DNA from: Cohnella mopanensis
Lineage (GTDB): Bacteria; Bacillota; Bacilli; Paenibacillales; Paenibacillaceae
Assembly: GCF_022352055.1 (NCBI RefSeq)
Contig: NZ_JAKRWM010000001.1
Coordinates: 831,297-895,296 of the forward strand
Length of the DNA: 64,000 bases
Direction of reading: 5' to 3'
Made by a program: the position numbers and the translations under genes
In this document: positions 35,664 through 44,207 of the stretch, one piece after another
Position numbering within the stretch: the stretch's first letter is position 1
How the letters are laid out: the number at the start of each line of letters is the position of its first letter
Notes under the pieces: generated by a model
Databases searched by the model: none
Seen by the model: the letters and a program-made list of their open reading frames with translations, nothing else
What the model was told of the DNA's origin: nothing

Positions 35664-36953
35664 ATGATAACTGCTTTAGGAATTTTCATCGTTACATTGA
35701 TTTTTGTGATTTGGCAGCCTCGTGGACTTAACATTGGGTGGTCTGCATGCGCGGGTGCTATCCTAGCTTTGATCTTCGGGGTCGTTAATTTGAACGATGT
35801 CTGGGATGTAACGCAGATCGTATGGAATGCTACGCTTGCTTTCGTAGCGGTGATTCTGATCTCGTTGATCCTGGACGAAATCGGCTTCTTCGAATGGGCT
35901 GCGCTTCATATGGCACGGTTCGCCAAAGGTAACGGCAACCTGATGTTCGTATACGTCATTTTGTTAGGGGCTGTAGTAGCGGCATTTTTCGCGAATGATG
36001 GAGCTGCCCTTATTTTAACTCCGATCGTCTTGGCTATGGTTAAGGCGTTAAAATTCGATAAACGAATGATATTGCCTTTTATCATGGCCAGCGGATTTAT
36101 TTCCGATACAGCATCCCTTCCGTTCGTCGTCAGCAATTTGGTCAACATCGTGTCTGCGGATTTTTTCGAGATCGGTTTCGTCGAATATGCAGGGCGCATG
36201 ATCGTACCCACACTATTCGCCATCGGATCGAGTTTGTTGGTGTTGTATCTCATGTTTAGAAAAAGTATTCCGAAACAATACGACCTCACTCGACTGAAAC
36301 AACCAAAAGAAGCCATCAAAGACATGCGGCTATTTCGTATTTCTTGGGTTATCTTAGCCGTATTATTAGCTGCTTACTTGACCAGTGAGAATTATCAAAT
36401 TCCAGTTTCGCTCATAGCGGGAGTTGCGGCGATACTCTTCCTTCTGCTCGCCCGCCAAAGCAAAGAAATTCATACCTGGAAGCTCGTGAAAGGTGCGCCT
36501 TGGGCCGTAGTCGTCTTTTCTATTGGTATGTATGTCGTGGTGTACGGGTTGCGAAATGTCGGCTTCACGGATGAGCTCGGCAAACTGTTCGTTTGGGCCG
36601 GCGATCAGGGACTTTTCTCGGCCACCGTTGTTGCCGGATTCATTGCAGCCATCCTATCTTCGATCATGAACAATATGCCGACGGTAATGATCGATGCGCT
36701 CGCGATTCAGGGCACCGATGCAACAGGGTTAGTTCGTGAAGCGTTCATTTACGCGAATGTGATCGGTTCAGATTTAGGACCCAAAATTACGCCGATCGGC
36801 TCGTTGGCCACCCTGCTATGGTTGCATGTGCTATCCACTAAAGGCGTTAAAATCGGCTGGGGGTATTATTTCAAGGTTGGCATTATGCTGACCATCCCTG
36901 TCCTCTTTATTACGCTGACAAGCTTGTATTTCTGGCTGAAGATCATTAATTAA
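35664..36953 (+). CDS. arsB: Arsenite efflux permease ArsB
   Basis: Membrane antiporter of ~429 residues with about twelve helices that expels As(OH)3/Sb(OH)3. Family blocks visible are [54 protein letters not shown] and [14 protein letters not shown]. The internal ATG at 35664 has GGGGAGG in front; the longer frame does not. First gene after the MerR-type promoter, followed 27 bases later by arsC. Confidence 0.96.
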   Translation: MITALGIFIVTLIFVIWQPRGLNIGWSACAGAILALIFGVVNLNDVWDVTQIVWNATLAFVAVILISLILDEIGFFEWAALHMARFAKGNGNLMFVYVILLGAVVAAFFANDGAALILTPIVLAMVKALKFDKRMILPFIMASGFISDTASLPFVVSNLVNIVSADFFEIGFVEYAGRMIVPTLFAIGSSLLVLYLMFRKSIPKQYDLTRLKQPKEAIKDMRLFRISWVILAVLLAAYLTSENYQIPVSLIAGVAAILFLLLARQSKEIHTWKLVKGAPWAVVVFSIGMYVVVYGLRNVGFTDELGKLFVWAGDQGLFSATVVAGFIAAILSSIMNNMPTVMIDALAIQGTDATGLVREAFIYANVIGSDLGPKITPIGSLATLLWLHVLSTKGVKIGWGYYFKVGIMLTIPVLFITLTSLYFWLKIIN

Positions 36954-36979
36954 CATCATTAAATAAGGAGTAGATAACC

Positions 36980-37402
36980 ATGACAAAACCGTTGGTATAC
37001 TTTCTATGCACCGGAAATTCCTGTAGGAGCCAAATGGCGGACGGATTTATGAATACACTCGGAGGTCATCTCTACGAAGTGAAGAGCGCAGGACTTGAAG
37101 CGCACGGGCTTAACCCGCGAGCCGTTAAAGTGATGGCGGAAGCCGGCGTCGATATTTCTTCGAACACCTCCAACGTCATTGATCCTGAAATATTGAATCG
37201 GGCATCCTACGTCATAACTTTGTGCGGTCATGCCGACGAACATTGTCCGGTGATCTCCAATCCCAACGTGATCAAGTGGCATTGGGGATTCGACGATCCG
37301 GCAAAAGCAACCGGTACCGAAGAAGATATCATGGCTCAGTTCCGTGCAGTACGAGATGACATCAAAGCTCGTGTTGAGAGGTTTGTTCAAAAGGGGAATT
37401 AA
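36980..37402 (+). CDS. arsC: Thioredoxin-coupled arsenate reductase ArsC
   Basis: Low-molecular-weight-phosphatase-type reductase of 140 residues. The P-loop [11 protein letters not shown] contains the nucleophilic Cys and the CX5R pattern; the resolving Cys pair is in [14 protein letters not shown]. It reduces arsenate to arsenite for ArsB and is recycled by thioredoxin. AGGAG precedes the ATG. Last gene of the arsBC operon. Confidence 0.96.
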   Translation: MTKPLVYFLCTGNSCRSQMADGFMNTLGGHLYEVKSAGLEAHGLNPRAVKVMAEAGVDISSNTSNVIDPEILNRASYVITLCGHADEHCPVISNPNVIKWHWGFDDPAKATGTEEDIMAQFRAVRDDIKARVERFVQKGN

Positions 37403-37433
37403 GATTACTCCCGTTAGATTTTCCGGCAATAAA

Positions 37434-38861
37434 TCATGGAACAATTTCAAAAACAGTTCCTTGGTTACAATCAGCCACTTTCATAGAGCCATAAACCCCT
37501 AGAAATAATCTGGTTTGATTCAGATTCGTTCCCAAACTAACATAATAAGCGGATTGTGACCCGAAATTATAGTCGGTTTCGATAACACTATAATCATTTA
37601 GTTTACAATCTGATCTTACCTTGGTATAAGCTAAAACCCCTCTAGCCGGAAGCTGAGATTCTTTACCCCGAGCAAGATCGGTAAACACTATGTTGCCCGA
37701 TAACTCGGGGATTTCATTTCCCATATAAGGCTGTACCCCTGTAAGTGCAATTGCTCTAAATTTGTCGGTTCGGGGATCTTCATGATAATAACTAATTAAA
37801 GGCTGAAGACGCCGCACTGAAGTTTTCACTGCTTCATCGTAATAAGCAATTGTTTTCTCATTCAAGGCCGGATTCGCGGAACAGGCTGTTATTATCGAAG
37901 TAGGAAAAGCACCTTCCCACCCTCGCCAGCCAAAGTTAATAAATCCTTCTTGGTCAGGTTCGGATTTCATTAAAGAAGCCTTTACAAGCTGAGTAACGGG
38001 TATCGATTTATAATGAATGAATGAAAAAATCGACTCTACGAGATCCTGTCCGACATTTCCTACGTATTTGATATACTGATTATGAAACCTTTGAAATGAA
38101 ATGCCTGGCATATTTCGAACTCCTTTGGCAATTACCGAAAGCGTTTCCTGAATTGGTTCGGGTAGCTCATTAAAACGTGTAATTACGGGTGGATTAACGA
38201 TAAATGTATTGTTAACGACATTAATTTCAATTATTTTACCTGCGACTTCCAGATCATCTTGGCTTAAATTAAATGGATCATAACCCGATCCGCCATCACC
38301 GGTTGTCAATACAAGTTTTCCTGTTTCTGGTGAAAAGTTTAAGCTATTGACACCATTATGATTTAAGAACGGTCTTCTTATATTTAGTAATGTCCGCCGT
38401 TTTTGAGGTTGGCCTTTCGATTGTAGAATCCATTCTTCAACCGTATCGATATGATCATATTGAATTTCTCTATTTATCCATTTTAAGTTTAAGGTTTTAG
38501 AATCACACGGATCAGGCTTAAAAGATTCAAGTTGAGCACCAGGAATTGCACCCGGACCTTGGGTTCCTGCTACTGAATAATGGAGATAAAATAAACCGTT
38601 ATAATAAAATTCGGGATGAAATGCTAGCCCTATCAATCCCCGTTCATCATAACCGCCACTAGAAGCACCCAGTTTTAAGATTCTTGAGCGAATATCTAAG
38701 AAAGTCTCTATAACTCCGTTTCCTATGTAAAAAATCTCTCCTACCTGGGTTGCAATAAATAATCTTTCGATTGAGTCGCCCGGAAGAATAGCTGTTTTCA
38801 AAACAGTGGGCATATTTAACTTGCTAACAATGGGCCGCAAACTAACTTTTGCTTTTATCAA
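37434..38861 (-). CDS. PQQ-dependent sugar dehydrogenase-like protein
   Basis: 475-residue six-bladed beta-propeller of the glucose/sorbosone dehydrogenase (GSDH) family. Typical stretches are YDERGLIGLAFHPEF, NHNGVNSLNFSPETGKLVLTTGDGG and NFGWRGWEGAFP. No signal peptide is visible, unlike most bacterial members, so the cellular site is uncertain. The start is TTG, with AAAGGAG eleven bases upstream. Convergent with arsC, 31 bases apart. It borders the cassette-like region but is larger and carries no repeat element at its end. Confidence 0.88.
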   Translation of the reverse strand: MIKAKVSLRPIVSKLNMPTVLKTAILPGDSIERLFIATQVGEIFYIGNGVIETFLDIRSRILKLGASSGGYDERGLIGLAFHPEFYYNGLFYLHYSVAGTQGPGAIPGAQLESFKPDPCDSKTLNLKWINREIQYDHIDTVEEWILQSKGQPQKRRTLLNIRRPFLNHNGVNSLNFSPETGKLVLTTGDGGSGYDPFNLSQDDLEVAGKIIEINVVNNTFIVNPPVITRFNELPEPIQETLSVIAKGVRNMPGISFQRFHNQYIKYVGNVGQDLVESIFSFIHYKSIPVTQLVKASLMKSEPDQEGFINFGWRGWEGAFPTSIITACSANPALNEKTIAYYDEAVKTSVRRLQPLISYYHEDPRTDKFRAIALTGVQPYMGNEIPELSGNIVFTDLARGKESQLPARGVLAYTKVRSDCKLNDYSVIETDYNFGSQSAYYVSLGTNLNQTRLFLGVYGSMKVADCNQGTVFEIVP

Positions 38862-38944
38862 TTAACTTTTCACTCCTTTTACACTCCTTTTTATTTTACT
38901 TTTATAAGAATATGATTAGATCTGTTTACTATTACCGCTTACCC

Positions 38945-39517
38945 TCACATCATCCTACACTTAACGATAAATACTTCATGACCTTTCTTGATAACAGCTT
39001 CCTCATTATCATCTTTTTCAATGTTCTGCGCATTATCTCCAATAAACACTATTCTTCCTATAGCATTCTCTGTGCCCTTAACTATTGTTACCTTAGGATA
39101 TACATTATAGTTACTAATAAATGATTTTCCATTATTCATTTTAAGTGTTACTTGGGAAACCGAGTTTTCAGAGTCTTGTCGAAGCGACAATGTCCACATT
39201 TGTTCATTTGCATCTATGTTTCTTGAAAAGAAATATAATCTCGTTTCCTTCTTCTTATCGTTTGTATAGCCATGTAATTTTAGAATTTCCCCTTGATAAT
39301 TGCCATCAATGTAATGATCAACCCAAAACTCTATCGATTCTGGGCTTCCATTACTTGTCAGCGAAAAGATCATAGGAGTATTTGTTCCTGTTGCACTTAT
39401 GATTGAATACTCAGATTTTGATTGATTTAATAAAGTGCTTGTAATGGACTGGGTGTTATTCTCCGATCGACAAGACATCAGTAATAATACAAAAAATATT
39501 GGGAGTGTGTACTTCAT
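38945..39517 (-). CDS. Small lipoprotein, last gene of the cassette-like array
   Basis: Unrecognised protein of ~190 residues with a lipoprotein signal (LPIFFVLLLMSC). The mature part is beta-rich and polar (IEFWVDHYIDGNYQGEILKL, KVTIVKGTENAIGRIVF). The start at 39517 is supported by GAGGAGG. It follows the degenerate repeat element E1, so it may be the distal cassette. No element is found after its stop, which marks the end of the array. Confidence 0.7.
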   Translation of the reverse strand: MKYTLPIFFVLLLMSCRSENNTQSITSTLLNQSKSEYSIISATGTNTPMIFSLTSNGSPESIEFWVDHYIDGNYQGEILKLHGYTNDKKKETRLYFFSRNIDANEQMWTLSLRQDSENSVSQVTLKMNNGKSFISNYNVYPKVTIVKGTENAIGRIVFIGDNAQNIEKDDNEEAVIKKGHEVFIVKCRMM

Positions 39518-39544
39518 AGTACCTCCTCTTATTTGAGTGGTTTC

Positions 39545-39610
39545 ATCTACGTTCTTATATTCACGACTCGACCCAGCCTTTGATAGATAATATCTTAGGC
39601 TGGGTCGTGC
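39545..39610 (-). repeat. Degenerate array element E1
   Basis: Keeps the element's end sequence (CGTGAATATAAGAACGTAG on the minus strand) next to an 11-base hairpin, CGACCCAGCCT/AGGCTGGGTCG. The far half with the GTTATAC-side core is missing. It lies between the genes at 39652 and 38945. Confidence 0.6.
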
Positions 39611-39651
39611 TAATCTCTGCCGACATACTAATAAATGAATCCCAGCTTTCA

Positions 39652-39870
39652 TCAATAGACTTTATTATTTCTGCACCAATTACATAAGGCAAAGGAATGT
39701 CCAACTCTTCCATCTTCATATTTAATCAATGCTTCCCAACCTACAATTGCCCAGTTGAATTCAAATACTCTTTTAATTGCTATTAAAACATCATTGGTGT
39801 TAATAACTATCTCTCGCTTCGATAATAATCTTGCTATTAATTCATCTGAAAATAAATCAACGTCATCCAT
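39652..39870 (-). CDS. Small hypothetical cassette protein
   Basis: 72 residues, unrecognised: MDDVDLFSDELIARLLSKRE, then a hydrophobic patch (FNWAIVGWEAL) and a Cys-containing end (FALCNWCRNNKVY). AGGAG nine bases before the ATG supports translation. It lies between elements E2 and E1 in the same orientation as all other array genes. Confidence 0.6.
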   Translation of the reverse strand: MDDVDLFSDELIARLLSKREIVINTNDVLIAIKRVFEFNWAIVGWEALIKYEDGRVGHSFALCNWCRNNKVY

Positions 39871-39905
39871 ATACCATTTCTCCTAATCAGATCTTCGGCA
39901 ATTTC

Positions 39906-40079
39906 AGATAACGTTCTTGTATTCATGACGTCCATTTCCCTTAGATAGCTCATTTCTTAGGGAGATGGATGTGTCCAGCTGATTTCGCTTCCCTGTAACT
40001 GAGTTCACTCCAGTTGAATCCGCTTCAACTTCTGCTGGACTGTGGGGCATGTCCCCGATGCGTGAATATGGTGTTAACC
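39906..40079 (-). repeat. Array element E2 (attC-like)
   Basis: Complete copy: AGATAAC at one end, GTTAACC at the other, with TATTCA near each end as part of an outer inverted repeat. Inner helices are CATTTCCC/GGGAGATG and GTCCAGC/GCTGGAC, both compensatory variants of the other copies. It lies 25 bases beyond the stop of the 40105 gene. Confidence 0.75.
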
Positions 40080-40104
40080 GAAGGAACCTAACTCTTCTTT
40101 GAGC

Positions 40105-40806
40105 TTACTCTGGAATAAGTTGATTTGTTAAATTTATTGGTATCATTAATCCTCCAACATGATTATCTTCAGATAAAACATTATATTTTTGCATTTGATT
40201 AAATATCCTAGAAGCCTCATCATAAATTGTCCCGATATTTATTGTATACTTTAAATTGTAGAATGTACGTTCACTAACTATGTATAATCGAATAGGTAAA
40301 ATATCATTTTTATATATTTCTCTAGCAGAAAAAGTCATATTATAGATGCCCATGAAAACTTTGCTAGTATGATAATCTTCAACATTTGCTAGCCATTCAT
40401 CTAGATATTCATCAAAATGTTCAATACTGTTTCTAACTTTTGTATTCAAGATTTCGTTGATATTCAAATCCTTGATAGATTTCCATAATGTATTGGATCT
40501 CATAATTCTGATTTGAAATTGATTTTCTGTTTCCCGCATTCTTTTATTAGGATTGGTTTTAACTAATTTTTTAATATTTGCTGCGTTAATTAATACGGTA
40601 TTAATTTTAGAATGTAGCTCCGGTGAGACTAAAATATAACTAGGAACAGACGAAGTCTCAGTTTTCTTGAAAATTGCATTGCAATACTCAATAATATTAA
40701 AACTTAAATTTGCAAGTTCATGAAAATATAAGGACTGAATATTTGCTATTGATGCCTCTAAGAAGGTTTGATTGTTTTCTCTACTCAATATTTCACCCCA
40801 AATCAA
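40105..40806 (-). CDS. Hypothetical cassette protein with a HEPN-like motif
   Basis: About 233 residues, helical and AT-rich, not assigned to a family. The stretch KVRNSIEHFDEYLDEW contains RNSIEH, matching the R(N/D/H)x3H-type HEPN ribonuclease motif, so an RNA-cutting toxin or abortive-infection role is possible but unproven. The start codon is uncertain: TTG at 40806 or an in-frame TTG at 40788 behind GGGGTG. It is bounded by elements E3 (upstream) and E2 (downstream). Confidence 0.65.
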   Translation of the reverse strand: MIWGEILSRENNQTFLEASIANIQSLYFHELANLSFNIIEYCNAIFKKTETSSVPSYILVSPELHSKINTVLINAANIKKLVKTNPNKRMRETENQFQIRIMRSNTLWKSIKDLNINEILNTKVRNSIEHFDEYLDEWLANVEDYHTSKVFMGIYNMTFSAREIYKNDILPIRLYIVSERTFYNLKYTINIGTIYDEASRIFNQMQKYNVLSEDNHVGGLMIPINLTNQLIPE

Positions 40807-40819
40807 GTTAGGTTCTTTC

Positions 40820-40913
40820 AGATAACGTTCTTGTGTTCACGACGTCCCAACACCTTAAGCCTGAAGGACGGCCGTGATGCGGTTAGGTGGTGCGGGTGTG
40901 TCCGGCTGCTCAG
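40820..40913 (-). repeat. Truncated array element E3
   Basis: Carries the AGATAAC end, GTTCACGACGTCCCA, the helix region up to GTGTCCGGCTG, then diverges. The GTTATAC-side half is lost. Strongly similar to E6 and E7 over the part that remains. Confidence 0.7.
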
Positions 40914-40939
40914 GTGGTTTTCTGTTGTGTTCAGTAGTT

Positions 40940-41055
40940 CTAATAAAAATGGAGCTGCAGTAATATATCTTTGTTCTCACCCAGTTCTTCAATGAGATGA
41001 AGTGCTCTATCAACTTCATTATCGAGAAGTGATTGGATTACTTATCTAAAGTCAT
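40940..41055 (-). pseudogene. Broken ~40-codon cassette gene between E4 and E3
   Basis: An AAAGGA site precedes ATG at 41055, which reads MTLDK and stops. Shifting the frame by one base at that point gives a continuous peptide VIQSLLDNEVDRALHLIEEL... to a stop at 40940. This looks like a small helical protein with a one-base deletion. It sits in its own slot between two elements, as a separate cassette would. Confidence 0.5.
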
Positions 41056-41096
41056 TAAAATCAATCCTTTTATATATCCTTTAACACAATGATTTC

Positions 41097-41255
41097 AGCT
41101 AACGTTTATATATTCACGAAGTCCAACTCCCTTAAGCCCGGAGGGCGGCCTCGATGCGGTTAGTCGGTGCGGATGAGTCGCCTGAGCTTACTTCTCCGAA
41201 ATGCCTCTGGCGACCGAAACGGCTTGTGCGCCGATGCGTGAACACATTGTTATAC
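41097..41255 (-). repeat. Array element E4 (attC-like)
   Basis: Shorter complete copy (159 bases): AGCTAAC ... GTTATAC, outer ATTCACG/CGTGAA, apical GTCGCC/GGCGAC (compensatory to GTCCGGC/GCCGGAC elsewhere). The GTTATAC core contains the stop codon of the 41250 gene. Confidence 0.75.
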
Positions 41256-41972
41256 GACGTGCTCTTTCAAAATAGATTTAATAGTTTCATACATGTATTT
41301 AGTATTTTCATTAAACTTAAATGCTCCCCAAGCGTTCCCTACATTACCCAAGCCACCTACGTCGTACCCAATTGCTTGTGAAGATTTTAACTTTTCAATT
41401 GTATTCTCCAACTCGAATACTGGATAGCCAAATTGTTCAAATTCATCTTTGGTATCTCTCACACGAACTTCGTAATCAAATGCCCTACTATGAAAGCGTT
41501 CATAAATTAATAGGAAGTACTTTAGGTCAGAATCAACCATAACCTTTAAAGCATTAATCATCACTAAATCTGAATAAACTAATTCCCTAGTTTCATTTAG
41601 TATTAAGCCCGCATAATATCCTAAAACACTCGAACATTTTGAAGATTTTGTCTCAATTGATGAATCAACTATCTCAGCAATATGTTCTAAATTTTCCTGC
41701 CGAGAGAGGTATCTTTCGAGCCTATTTATATATACTTCATTTACTGTCTCTAATTGGACTGCTTCGGAGAAACCCTTGATAAATTTCTTAAATTTTATCC
41801 TTTTTGATAAAGAATAAATTTTTACAAGAGCTTTAATCGGTCCAGCAATATCAACTAAGGTATCAGTGTAATCTTTGTACCCTTCTAATATTCTATCGAT
41901 TTCATCATCTATACTACTTAGATGCCGACCTACATATTGTGTTAGATCAACGATTGATTTGACTTCAATCAT
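41250..41972 (-). CDS. Hypothetical cassette protein
   Basis: 240 residues, soluble, mainly helical, unrecognised (SIVDLTQYVGRHLSS, LSKRIKFKKFIKGFSEAV, SSVLGYYAGLILNETREL). GAGGAGG seven bases before the ATG gives a secure start. The stop codon TAA lies inside the GTATAAC core of element E4. The cassette's first seven bases after element E5 (GTTATAC) are the exact complement of that core, as expected if both come from one circular cassette. Confidence 0.7.
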   Translation of the reverse strand: MIEVKSIVDLTQYVGRHLSSIDDEIDRILEGYKDYTDTLVDIAGPIKALVKIYSLSKRIKFKKFIKGFSEAVQLETVNEVYINRLERYLSRQENLEHIAEIVDSSIETKSSKCSSVLGYYAGLILNETRELVYSDLVMINALKVMVDSDLKYFLLIYERFHSRAFDYEVRVRDTKDEFEQFGYPVFELENTIEKLKSSQAIGYDVGGLGNVGNAWGAFKFNENTKYMYETIKSILKEHVV

Positions 41973-41997
41973 GGATTTCCTCCTCGAGTAGCATGAC

Positions 41998-42182
41998 GTA
42001 TAACGTTATTGTATTCACGACGTCCAACTCCTTAAACCCGAAGGGCGGTCGCGATGCGGTTAGGGAGTTGGATGTGTCCGGCTGAATTCTGCTCCCCCGA
42101 AACTGAGAATCCCTCTCTGAATCCACTTCTAACTCCTGCCGGACCGAGGGCGAATACTCGATGCGTGAATATGGTGTTATAC
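41998..42182 (-). repeat. Array element E5 (attC-like, cleanest copy)
   Basis: 185 bases bounded by exact complements GTATAAC and GTTATAC. TATTCACG/CGTGAATA forms the outer inverted repeat. Inside are CAACTCC/GGAGTTG with a CCCgaaGGG tip, and GTCCGGC/GCCGGAC. Confidence 0.8.
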
Positions 42183-42289
42183 GCTGTTGCACGCATCTTG
42201 AGATACCATCAAAAAGCTTTATTTATTCGTTAATTCATTTACAATCATTCTTTATTATTAACTTCATTATCGTATTTATATTTATTGCT

Positions 42290-42562
42290 CTAAACAATTA
42301 GTAAGTGCTTGTTTTCTTTCGCTTTCCTTTGAATATATTTAATAACTCCTCTAATAATGATTATTGATAAAATGATAAGAACAATAGGTCCAATTTCTAA
42401 TAAAAACAAAGGAACAACTGAAGAAAGCGATACGAGTAATTCATAAATAAAAAAGTAATCAACAATTCCCACTGCAAAAATTGATAGGACTAAGAGCTGA
42501 AATTTCTGATAATAAAAAGCAATCTTATAACTTAACATTCTTAACAAATTGACGAACTTCAT
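42290..42562 (-). CDS. Small two-helix membrane protein in the array
   Basis: 90 residues with two hydrophobic stretches (LLVLSIFAVGIVDYFFIYEL and IGPIVLIILSIIIIRGV) and a basic tail. No family recognised; size and topology would suit a small membrane toxin, holin or immunity protein. Flanked by elements E6 and E5. Confidence 0.6.
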   Translation of the reverse strand: MKFVNLLRMLSYKIAFYYQKFQLLVLSIFAVGIVDYFFIYELLVSLSSVVPLFLLEIGPIVLIILSIIIIRGVIKYIQRKAKENKHLLIV

Positions 42563-42637
42563 GAAACACCTCTTTGTTATATATTTATATTAATGTACGA
42601 GAATGGTTGGTGATTGTTTCATGTTTTGTGCAATTGC

Positions 42638-42827
42638 GGATAACGTTCTTGTATTCACGACGTCCCACCGACTTAAGGCGACGAAGTCGCCGGGCGCGAT
42701 GCGCTTAGTCGGTGCGGATGTGTCCGGCTAGTTCGCTTCCTTGGTGTTGAGATACCTCTTCGAATTCACATCTAGCTTCTTCCGGACCGAGGGGCGAATG
42801 CCCCGATGCGTGAATATGGTGTTATAC
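42638..42827 (-). repeat. Array element E6 (attC-like)
   Basis: 190 bases, GGATAAC ... GTTATAC. Helices: ACCGACT/AGTCGGT tipped by GGCGACgaaGTCGCC, GTCCGG/CCGGAC, and GGGGCgaatGCCCC. The helix sequences differ from E5 and E7 but the pairing is kept. Confidence 0.8.
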
Positions 42828-42861
42828 GAAGCATTGGCCTTCTAGAAAAACAATCAAGATT

Positions 42862-43266
42862 TTAAAGTTCTTCAATACATTGATTTATTAATTCTTGTAC
42901 ATGATTCTCTAACTCTTGACTATTTATTGCATTTATCTCTTTACCATTGACATAGTAGGATAGATAAATCCAATAAACTATTAATTGATTACGATCGTTT
43001 AAGAAAACAAAATCCATCCAACCATCCGCAATTAGTTCATCAGTAGAATTAAAAATCATAATGCCTGAATACCTGTCTAGTGAGCCATCTAAATATTTCA
43101 GATCTTCGCCTTCAACACAACTTTCTGACCAGTCAAAACGAAGTTCACCATTAAATTTGTGATAAAATTTCAAGTCATTGATTAATTGTTCTTCAACAAA
43201 CTTCCGAAGTTGCTTGCCCATACTAATAGACATGCCCATATCATGATAGTTAGGTTTCATATTCAT
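42862..43266 (-). CDS. Hypothetical cassette protein
   Basis: 134 residues, acidic, rich in aromatic residues (LRFDWSESCVEGEDL, GWMDFVFLNDRNQLIVYWIYLS). Unrecognised; resembles small immunity-type proteins in composition only. The ribosome site is weak, and two ATGs two codons apart are possible starts. Between elements E7 and E6, 34 bases before the latter. Confidence 0.65.
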   Translation of the reverse strand: MNMKPNYHDMGMSISMGKQLRKFVEEQLINDLKFYHKFNGELRFDWSESCVEGEDLKYLDGSLDRYSGIMIFNSTDELIADGWMDFVFLNDRNQLIVYWIYLSYYVNGKEINAINSQELENHVQELINQCIEEL

Positions 43267-43297
43267 CTTCTTTCTTTAAATGAATTGCCCATGTTTC

Positions 43298-43484
43298 ACA
43301 TAACGTTCTTGTATTCACGACGTCCCACCACCTTAAGCCCGAAGGGCGGCCGCGATGCGGTTAGGTGATGCGGATGTGTCCGGCTGAATATGCTTCCTCG
43401 CTACCGAAATTCCTCTTCGATTCTACCTCTAACTTCTGCCGGACCGAGGGCCGAATCGCCCGATGCGTGAATATAGTGTTATAA
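43298..43484 (-). repeat. Array element E7 (attC-like)
   Basis: 187 bases, ACATAAC ... GTTATAA. GCCCgaaGGGC tip, GTCCGGC/GCCGGAC and GGGCcgaatcGCCC helices, outer TATTCACG/CGTGAATA. It lies 33 bases past the stop of the 43518 gene. Confidence 0.8.
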
Positions 43485-43517
43485 GATGTTGGCGCCTTCT
43501 TCGAGTTACTACATCTA

Positions 43518-44207
43518 TTAATTCATTTCTTCTAAATATCTTTTCGTAATAACTTCGCTTGATATCCAATAGATTGTTAATTCTATCAATTCTTTCATAT
43601 GTGAGATGTCTTTATCTTCCCAAGTTCTTGTATAATGTGTTTCATCATTACCTAACCATACTGCTCGTTCAGCACATAGTTTAATATTCTCATTATTTAT
43701 TAGTTCTTTAATGCAATTACCAAGAAACATTTTTTTGATTTTTTCTTCTTGTTCCTTAAATAAACCGATTAAATAGTCTTTGATTAAAAACTCAAGAGCT
43801 TTCCTATATCCTGGTCCAACAATGTGATTCAAACCTAAACTTTCTGCATGTAATGCTTGATTATAAATTTGCTCAAAATTTGGACTAATAGCTCGTATTT
43901 CCGCATTTAGATTTTTAGAGATAAATGACTTTGGCTTGAATTCTATAAAATGATATTGCATTCCTACGTTTTGGACATGTTCTCCCCTATAATAAGCAAA
44001 AAATAAACAATCGCATTCTTGTCTAACGCATCTAAAAACAATCTGTAATCTCCTACCTGAAGTATGTGCAAAACATGATAATGGTTGAACATGAAAATTA
44101 CAGATAGGACATAAATCAGGTACATTATCGACAGTGAATTTACTACTTCCAACAGACAATGACTTCAAGTTATCACCTCGTGTTTTATTGTATTGCGCCA
44201 ATTTCAT
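43518..44207 (-). CDS. DUF4145 domain protein with N-terminal zinc ribbon
   Basis: 229 residues. Cys pairs at the N-terminus (CPICNFHVQPLSC and FRCVRQECDCLF) form a zinc ribbon. The C-terminal helical domain (GPGYRKALEFLIKDYL, LGNDETHYTRTWEDKD) fits DUF4145, a HEPN-related domain frequent in restriction and other defence genes. The ATG abuts the core of the next element (GTTAT|ATG), so the gene starts at the very edge of its slot. First gene of the array in reading direction. Confidence 0.75.
   Translation of the reverse strand: MKLAQYNKTRGDNLKSLSVGSSKFTVDNVPDLCPICNFHVQPLSCFAHTSGRRLQIVFRCVRQECDCLFFAYYRGEHVQNVGMQYHFIEFKPKSFISKNLNAEIRAISPNFEQIYNQALHAESLGLNHIVGPGYRKALEFLIKDYLIGLFKEQEEKIKKMFLGNCIKELINNENIKLCAERAVWLGNDETHYTRTWEDKDISHMKELIELTIYWISSEVITKRYLEEMN

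Noticed and set aside
39906..43484. Array elements as ordinary MITEs
   Set aside because: They have terminal inverted repeats, but every copy has the same orientation, lies exactly once between consecutive genes, and no target-site duplication was seen. Kept only as an alternative.
39906..43484. Array elements as riboswitches or 5' leaders
   Set aside because: They lie upstream of each next gene, but genes lie at varying distances from them, one core contains a stop codon and another abuts a start codon, which suits a recombination boundary better than a leader.
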